Below are positions 57,506 through 64,000 of a DNA stretch of 64,000 nt, piece by piece (within the stretch, counting starts at the first letter, position 1; each line of letters begins with the position of its first letter). The notes below the pieces were generated by a model. That model saw only the letters and a list, made by a program, of their open reading frames with translations. It was not told where the DNA came from and ran no database searches. The position numbers and the translations under genes are program-made. The DNA is from Carpediemonas membranifera (taxonomy: Eukaryota > Fornicata). The DNA is taken from NCBI GenBank assembly GCA_019828565.1, contig JAHDYR010000014.1, forward strand, positions 277,521 to 341,520, in the 5' to 3' direction.

Positions 57506-58956
57506 TAAGTTATGGTAAGGTATTGCGGATTTTGGGGGGTCCCGGTACGGGACCCCTGGGCCCCTGCCAGGGAAGGCGACACATGCAGCGTGTAGCCTAC
57601 CCCAGGGGTCCTTCGAACATGCATTGAAATCTGGGACAACGCAAATATTTTATACTAAATTTTCCCGCTCAAAAACGGGACCTCAAAATTGGACTTTGAG
57701 GTCAGAGCACATGCTTACAGACGGCGTTCAGGGCTGCGGATTGCTTCTCTGGATAGCTGTGCGTGTCAGCTCGGAGGCGCCGCCCTAAGCTCTATTCAAC
57801 TCCGTCGTCTTTACATTGAATTATGCATAAATAGTTATAGGACAAAAGTCGCGATCGCTAACTTCTTGTGCAGTACAGCACGAGGCCTGAGGCTTCCGGG
57901 CTGCTGGATTTGGAATTTTTGAAAGTCTCTCGCAGTGTGATTGAGTCACGATATCCATCCGAATCTGGCGAACCGCGTTCAAAGACCGGTTTTACTGGCC
58001 TCAAGGATTGATGCTGGAGCTAAACAGAGTATACTGCTGTATCATGTTGCGTACGTGTAGGAACGTTATTTTCCCCGATTTTTGATTTAGGCCCTCAACA
58101 AATTTTTATAGAGCCTTTTTGTGTCCATGGTGAGTGAATACGTCTAGAGTGACGCGTATGGAATGGAAGAGAACACGGGTGCGCACTACAATACATAATT
58201 ACATGCTCTGAGGAGGATGGGGGTATTTATTTTTTCATATGTAAATCACAGCCCGAGATTCAAAAATTTGTGGGGTGATCTGACGGAGTTACAGGCCATG
58301 GGCGGAGTCCGCGGGGGGTCGCAGGGGGGCAGAGAGAGTGACGGAGGCGTAGAGAGGCGTAGCGTAGCGGAGGGCGGGAGGAGCAACGCGACGAGCGCCC
58401 GGAGCGGAGCGAAGCCGAACGAAGCCGGAGGAACGAACGGAGCCCCCCCGTCTTCAATTCCGGGGGGTGCAGGGGGGCAGAGGGAGGCGCAGCCGACCGT
58501 AGCCCCCGCTCTACCCATTCTACGTTCGTTAATCATTTACATGTGGCCACTGCCACTTCGATACTAATAGTTCTTACGATTGAAGCAAGTCCGTCCTTCC
58601 TTCTTCGGTGTGATGCACCCCTTCGGCTTCTTGGGATGTTCGTCGTCGTCCTCGCTGTCCGAGTAGATGATGAACTTGGTAGAGCGAGGGCGGCCGAGCT
58701 TGCGGGCAGGTGCGGGGGCTGACTCTCTCAGGGGAGATGGTGCGGCCCTAGTCGAGCGCTTGGGGAGGATACGGCGCGGTGGTGTAGTCCGCAAACGCTT
58801 TGGGGGCACGTATCCTTGCGAGGACGGCGAGGCAGAGGGCGAGCTGATCGATATGCTCTCGATGTCGTGCACAATAGGAGACGCGGGCTGAGGGGCGGGC
58901 ACTGGCTTGGCCTGGGGTGGACATCTCATGGCTATGCGTTGGTGGGGTGCAGGGGG
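57506..58956 (-). repeat. R-family unit R3
   Basis: The fixed end is at 57506. It contains the head, G-rich block and OTU 3' fragment (58564-58956). It is cut inside that fragment (GTGCAGGGGG) by the fixed end of R4. Confidence 0.8.
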
Positions 58957-61900
58957 TAAGTTATGGTAAGGTATTGCGGATTTTGGGGGGTCCCGGTACG
59001 GGACCCCTGGGCCCCTGCCAGGGAAGGCGACACATGCAGCGTGTAGCCTACCCCAGGGGTCCTTCGAACATGCATTGAAATCTGGGACAACGCAAATATT
59101 TTATACTAAATTTTCACGCTCAAAAACGGGACCTCAAAATTGGACTTTGAGGTCAGAGCACATGCTTACAGACGGCGTTCAGGGCTGCGGATTGCTTCTC
59201 TGGATAGCTGTGCGTGTCAGCTCGGAGGCGCCGCCCTAAGCTCCATTCAAATCCGTCGTCTTTACATTGAATTATGCATAAATAGTTATAGGACAAAAGT
59301 CGCGATCGCTAACTTCTTGTGCAGTACAGCACGAGGCCTGAGGCTTCAGGGCTGCGGGATTTGGAATTTTTGAAAGTCTCTCGCAGTGTGATTGAGTCAC
59401 GATATCCATCCGAATCTGGAGAATTGGAAAACTGGTACCGGCGGCGTGACCTTAAGTTTTGATGCTAGAGTAAATCTGATGCTACATATATACGCTACGG
59501 TGAAATAGAAAAGGCCCTACGAAGAGTTTTTTTCGATTTAGGCCCTCAACAAATTTTTATAGAGCCTTTTTGTGTCCATGGTGAGTGAATACGTCTAGAG
59601 TGACGCGTATGGAATGGAAGAGAACACGGGTGCGCACTAAAATACATAATTACATGCTCTGAGGAGGATGGGGGTATTTATTTTTTCATATGTAAATCAC
59701 AGCCCGAGATTCAAAAATTTGTGGGGTGATCTGACGGAGTTACAGGCCATGGGCGGAGTCCGCGGGGGGTCGCAGGGGGGCAGAGAGAGTGACGGAGGCG
59801 TAGAGAGGCGTAGCGTAGCGGAGGGCGGGAGGAGCGTAGCGACGAGCGCCCGAGCGGAGCGAAGCCGAACGAAGCCGGAGGAATGACGGAGCCCCCGTCT
59901 TCAATTCCGGGGGGTGCAGGGGGGCAGAGGGAGGCGCAGCCGACCGTAGCCCCCGCTCTACCCATTCTACGTTCGTTAATCATTTACATGTGGCCACTGC
60001 CACTTCGATACTAATAGTTCTTACGATTGAAGCAAGTCCGTCCTTCCTTCTTCGGTGTGATGCACCCCTTCGGCTTCTTGGGATGTTCGTCGTCGTCCTC
60101 GCTGTCCGAGTAGATGATGAACTTGGTAGAGCGAGGGCGGCCGAGCTTGCGGGCAGGTGCGGGGGCTGACTCTCTCAGGGGAGATGGTGCGGCCCTAGTC
60201 GAGCGCTTGGGGAGGATACGGCGCGGTGGTGTAGTCCGCAAACGCTTTGGGGGCACGTATCCTTGCGAGGACGGCGAGGCAGAGGGCGAGCTGATCGATA
60301 TGCTCTCGATGTCGTGCACAATAGGAGACGCGGGCTGAGGGGCGGGCACTGGCTTGGCCTGGGGTGGACGTCTCATGGCTATGCGTTGGTGGGGTGCAGG
60401 GGGGCGCTGCGGCGGCTCGTCATCGTCAGAGATCTCGATTGGATTCAGGGCGCTTTCTCTCGTTGCAGCCGAGTAGTCCACGTACTCGAGCTGGCGTTCG
60501 ATCCCGTCTTCGGGGAAGACACACATAAAGTGAATGCCGTCGTTGTAGCGGATGCCGGTCGCGAGAATGGCCTTGTCTGGGTTGATGACGTCTTGGCACT
60601 TGGGCACGCGGCGGTCGGGGTCATCGTCTGCAGGCCTGATGGTGTACTCAATCGTGTTCTGATTCTTGTACAGAATCAGCGAGTCGTTCTTGATGCCGCA
60701 CTCGTGACAGTAGAAAGCCCACACGGTGGGAATATTCAAGAACGTTCCCTCGAGCGTGATCGTGTGAGCTCTCTCGGGGGCAAAGCCGAGGAATATGAGG
60801 GAGTGGGGGTCTCTGTAGTCACAGCAGTACTGCCTGAACCGCTGCCGGAAGACCTTGACGCGTCCATCCACGTCGTCGCCGGTGCCAAGCGACATGAAGA
60901 AGTCGTAGAACGCCTTGGTGCGCATGGCGAGGGCAAAGATGGCGCAGTCGCCACCGCCGTCGTTGTCGTAGAGCCGAGCGTTGCTGTAGTCCCGGGTCGT
61001 GATCTTTCTGGGGTTGAGCAGCGGGCACTTGCTGGCCATCTCGTCCTCTGGCTGCGTTGGAGGCTCGACTACCGGAATGGTGGGCGTGGGCGGCTCTGTT
61101 CTCTCGCGGGACTTGCGGCGGTGTTGGACAGTGAGCGCGTATGTCGCGTCTCCCTTGCTGTAGTCAGGTGTAGGCGGGGACTCGGGAGAGCCCATGTCGA
61201 AGACGATGGTGGGCTTGTTCTTGCGTTTGTGCTTCCGCTTGTCCTTGCGCTTGGTCGTGGTCTTGGGCTGGGCAGGCTTGTGGGCGGCTGGAGGATGCTC
61301 TTGGGCGCGGCGTGCTTCTTCGATGCGGGAGAGAATAGTCTGGATTGCCTCGTTGGCGTCCTCGGCCTCTGCTGTGTCGAGGAGTTCTTTCGCCGCGTCG
61401 GTGTCGTTGCTGATGATCGATATGACTGTGCCAGGGTCTTTGCTTGACGCCTCCTGCACCCATTGGTCAATGGCAGTGGTCTCCTCCGCGCTGATGATGC
61501 CTGCTGCGGCGAGCTCGTGCACCTCGTTCTGTTTCTCGATGCGGTAGAAGTTGTCGCGACGGAAGCGCTGTACGAGGCTCCGCTGGACGCGGGTGAGATT
61601 CAGCTCGTGTAGTGAGCGGTACGTGGCGTTGAGATGCTCGAACCCAATGGCAGCGACGTTGTCTTCGCACTCATAGTCGGTCAGCGCCTCGAGTTCGACG
61701 TCTGATTCGAGCTCTGCGTCGCTGAAGGCCGTGTCTATGTGTCTCACTCTGGGCTTGCTCTTCGCGCCGGGCTTGCGGGGGTTACGCTTGGTCTGCTTGC
61801 GCTTAGTCTTCTTCAGCTTCGGAGCAACGGGGATGAGGCGCTTGCGGGGCAGGGCTGGGCCGCGGGTGGTGCTGCGCTTGGCGTACATGGTCGCTGCGTT

Positions 61901-62050
61901 GGCGAACCTGATCCAGTCTTTGACCTTGAGCATCTTGCGGACGACCTCGTTGGTGTTGTCGTCGACGCTGACGCCTGAGTTGTCGATGAAGGCCTCTCGA
62001 GTGGTGTGCCTGACGATCATGTCGGTCAGGGGAAGCATCTTCCTGTGCAG
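58957..62050 (-). repeat. R-family unit R4, longest copy with the OTU ORF
   Basis: The fixed end is at 58957. It contains a slightly diverged head (differences around 59420-59530, where about 110 bp is replaced), the G-rich block and the 675-codon OTU ORF. It ends at the GGAAGGTAAGG run preceding R5. Confidence 0.8.
60011..62038 (-). CDS. OTU-like cysteine protease of a mobile element (5'-incomplete)
   Basis: The 675-aa frame has a basic, low-complexity first half (KLKKTKRKQTKRNPRKPGAK; KRKDKRKHKRKNKP). A central domain has ARLYDNDGGGDCAIFALAMR, which fits the OTU active-site Asp-Gly-x-Cys block, and GIHFMCVFPEDG, which can supply the catalytic His. The C-terminus is Pro/Ser-rich with acidic patches (YSDSEDDDEHPKKPK). 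OTU proteases cleave ubiquitin or polyproteins and are encoded by several transposons (Helentrons among them) and viruses. The frame stays open upstream of the Met at 62038 into the R5 junction (TFLHRK-M), so the original protein was probably longer. Its 3' 390-400 bp are present in all R units, the full ORF only here. Confidence 0.6.
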   Translation of the reverse strand: MLPLTDMIVRHTTREAFIDNSGVSVDDNTNEVVRKMLKVKDWIRFANAATMYAKRSTTRGPALPRKRLIPVAPKLKKTKRKQTKRNPRKPGAKSKPRVRHIDTAFSDAELESDVELEALTDYECEDNVAAIGFEHLNATYRSLHELNLTRVQRSLVQRFRRDNFYRIEKQNEVHELAAAGIISAEETTAIDQWVQEASSKDPGTVISIISNDTDAAKELLDTAEAEDANEAIQTILSRIEEARRAQEHPPAAHKPAQPKTTTKRKDKRKHKRKNKPTIVFDMGSPESPPTPDYSKGDATYALTVQHRRKSRERTEPPTPTIPVVEPPTQPEDEMASKCPLLNPRKITTRDYSNARLYDNDGGGDCAIFALAMRTKAFYDFFMSLGTGDDVDGRVKVFRQRFRQYCCDYRDPHSLIFLGFAPERAHTITLEGTFLNIPTVWAFYCHECGIKNDSLILYKNQNTIEYTIRPADDDPDRRVPKCQDVINPDKAILATGIRYNDGIHFMCVFPEDGIERQLEYVDYSAATRESALNPIEISDDDEPPQRPPAPHQRIAMRRPPQAKPVPAPQPASPIVHDIESISISSPSASPSSQGYVPPKRLRTTPPRRILPKRSTRAAPSPLRESAPAPARKLGRPRSTKFIIYSDSEDDDEHPKKPKGCITPKKEGRTCFNRKNY

Positions 62051-64000
62051 GAAGGTAAGGTAAGGTAAGTTATGGTAAGGTATTGCGGATTTTGGGGGGT
62101 CCCGGTACGGGACCCCTGGGCCCCTGCCAGGGAAGGCGACACATGCAGCGTGTAGCCTACCCCAGGGGTCCTTCGAACATGCATTGAAATCTGGGACAAC
62201 GCAAATATTTTATACTAAATTTTCCCGCTCAAAAACGGGACCTCAAAATTGGACTTTGAGGTCAGAGCACATGCTTACAGACGGCGTTCAGGGCTGCGGA
62301 TTGCTTCTCTGGATAGCTGTGCGTGTCAGCTCGGAGGCGCCGCCCTAAGCTCTATTCAACTCCGTCGTCTTTACATTGAATTATGCATAAATAGTTATAG
62401 GACAAAAGTCGCGATCGCTAACTTCTTGTGCAGTACAGCACGAGGCCTGAGGCTTCCGGGCTGCTGGATTTGGAATTTTTGAAAGTCTCTCGCAGTGTGA
62501 TTGAGTCACGATATCCATCCGAATCTGGCGAACCGCGTTCAAAGACCGGTTTTACTGGCCTCAAGGATTGATGCTGGAGCTAAACAGAGTATACTGCTGT
62601 ATCATGTTGCGTACGTGTAGGAACGTTATTTTCCCCGATTTTTGATTTAGGCCCTCAACAAATTTTTATAGAGCCTTTTTGTGTCCATGGTGAGTGAATA
62701 CGTCTAGAGTGACGCGTATGGAATGGAAGAGAACACGGGTGCGCACTACAATACATAATTACATGCTCTGAGGAGGATGGGGGTATTTATTTTTTCATAT
62801 GTAAATCACAGCCCGAGATTCAAAAATTTGTGGGGTGATCTGACGTAGTTACAGGCCATGGGCGGAGTCCGCGGGGGGTCGCAGGGGGGCAGAGAGAGTG
62901 ACGGAGGCGTAGAGAGGCGTAGCGTAGCGGAGGGCGGGAGGAGCGTAGCGACGAGCGCCCGAGCGGAGCGAAGCCGAACGAAGCCGGAGGAATGACGGAG
63001 CCCCCGTCTTCAATTCCGGGGGGTGCAGGGGGGCAGAGGGAGGCGCAGCCGACCGTAGCCCTGCCTACCCATTCTACGTTCGTTAATCATTTACATGTGG
63101 CCACTGCCACTTCGATACTAATAGTTCTTACGATTGAAGCAAGTCCGTCCTTCCTTCTTCGGTGTGATGCACCCCTTCGGCTTCTTGGGATGTTCGTCGT
63201 CGTCCTCGCTGTCCGAGTAGATGATGAACTTGGTAGAGCGAGGGCGGCCGAGCTTGCGGGCAGGTGCGGGGGCTGACTCTCTCAGGGGAGATGGTGCGGC
63301 CCTAGTCGAGCGCTTGGGGAGGATACGGCGCGGTGGTGTAGTCCGCAAACGCTTTGGGGGCACGTATCCTTGCGAGGACGGCGAGGCAGAGGGCGAGCTG
63401 ATCGATATGCTCTCGATGTCGTGCACAATAGGAGACGCGGGCTGAGGGGCGGGCACTGGCTTGGCCTGGGGTGGACATCTCATGGCTATGCGTTGGTGGG
63501 GTGCAGGGGGCGCTGCGGCTGCTGTACCGTCCCAGGTCATGCACAAGGCACTCCAGCGCGCCAAGGTGCTGTCCAAGAACCCGGACCGCTATTGGGCGGT
63601 CGTGGATGCGCTGTTTGCGCTCGGCGCCAGTGGCTCAGTCCTGAACGGCTTAGCGTTCGTCATGTCCAAACAACTTGAATAAATCTGACTGCCATGTGTT
63701 CTTTAGGGCTAGTCAAGCTAATCTGGGCAGTTGCAAGGCATGACGACCAATATTGACTGAGATATGGCCGAGGTCCAAAAAGGATGTGCCAGGAGGGATT
63801 CGAACCTACCACCTCTTGTATTCACCAACATCTGCTATACCATCTACACCATGGCTCAAACCTGACGCGTTACAACAGACTTGACTTCCAGATATGTGAC
63901 AATTGACGCATCATGATCTGGCCAGGCGGAGATGGGGCGGAGATGGAGCATAGGGGACTTCACCAGCGTGTTCAGCGCCCCGAACTACCCCCGGGCAGTC
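62051..64000 (-). repeat. R-family unit R5 (continues past the window)
   Basis: The fixed end is at 62061 after AAGGTAAGG. It has the same arrangement as R1: head, G-rich block, OTU 3' fragment (63118 to about 63519), fused gene end (63539-63682), tRNA-like copy (63787-63855) and the start of the 270-bp segment. Confidence 0.8.
63787..63855 (-). tRNA. tRNA-like sequence, second copy
   Basis: It is identical in the A- and B-box regions to 54925-54993 and carries the same defects, so it is probably non-functional as a tRNA. Confidence 0.4.

Overview
The window is nuclear DNA of a microbial eukaryote. The evidence is eukaryote-specific genes (gamma-tubulin, TTLL glutamylase, CCT-beta, V-ATPase subunit d, an ESCRT-III CHMP5/Vps60 protein, DNA topoisomerase II), chromodomain Ty3/Gypsy retrotransposons and spliceosomal introns. 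The DNA is GC-rich, genes sit 50-400 bp apart, and introns are rare and only 29-31 nt long, ending in YACACAG-like acceptors. That intron style, together with an NFU1-like Fe-S protein, suggests an anaerobic flagellate of the Metamonada, perhaps a free-living fornicate such as a Carpediemonas-like organism. The lineage call is inference; no marker in the window fixes it.

Region 1 (1-15.7 kb) is ordinary gene-dense chromosome, all on the + strand: the end of a membrane protein, NFU1, a Siva-type zinc protein, a free-standing intein-like (Hint) gene, V-ATPase d, CHMP5, a TTLL polyglutamylase, a possible beta-barrel protein, a 1923-aa helicase-polymerase of the DNA polymerase theta type, and a secreted RNase T2.

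Region 2 (15.7-28.3 kb, - strand) is one Fanzor (eukaryotic TnpB-like) gene of 547 codons broken into three pieces by two independent chromodomain Gypsy elements. Each has very short LTRs (87 and 84 bp) and a target-site duplication. Removing both elements and one copy of each duplication restores a single reading frame, interrupted only by one TAG. The larger element carries an antisense gene with its own 29-nt intron and a C-terminal chromodomain-like module.

Region 3 (28.4-47.6 kb) returns to host genes: CCT-beta, a giant 3630-aa helical EF-hand protein, gamma-tubulin (divergent from the giant gene, with a 31-nt intron after its third codon), a decayed topoisomerase II gene and a small helical protein.

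Region 4 (47.6-64 kb) is gene-poor. About 4 kb of decayed intergenic DNA is followed by a Helitron-like ORF fragment and then a head-to-tail array of at least five R-family repeats. All copies share one end exactly (TAAGTTATGG, their 3' end if the OTU-protease ORF defines the sense strand) and vary at the other end, each new copy starting on a broken end of the previous one. The orientation is what telomere-directed retroelements would give if the chromosome end lies to the right.
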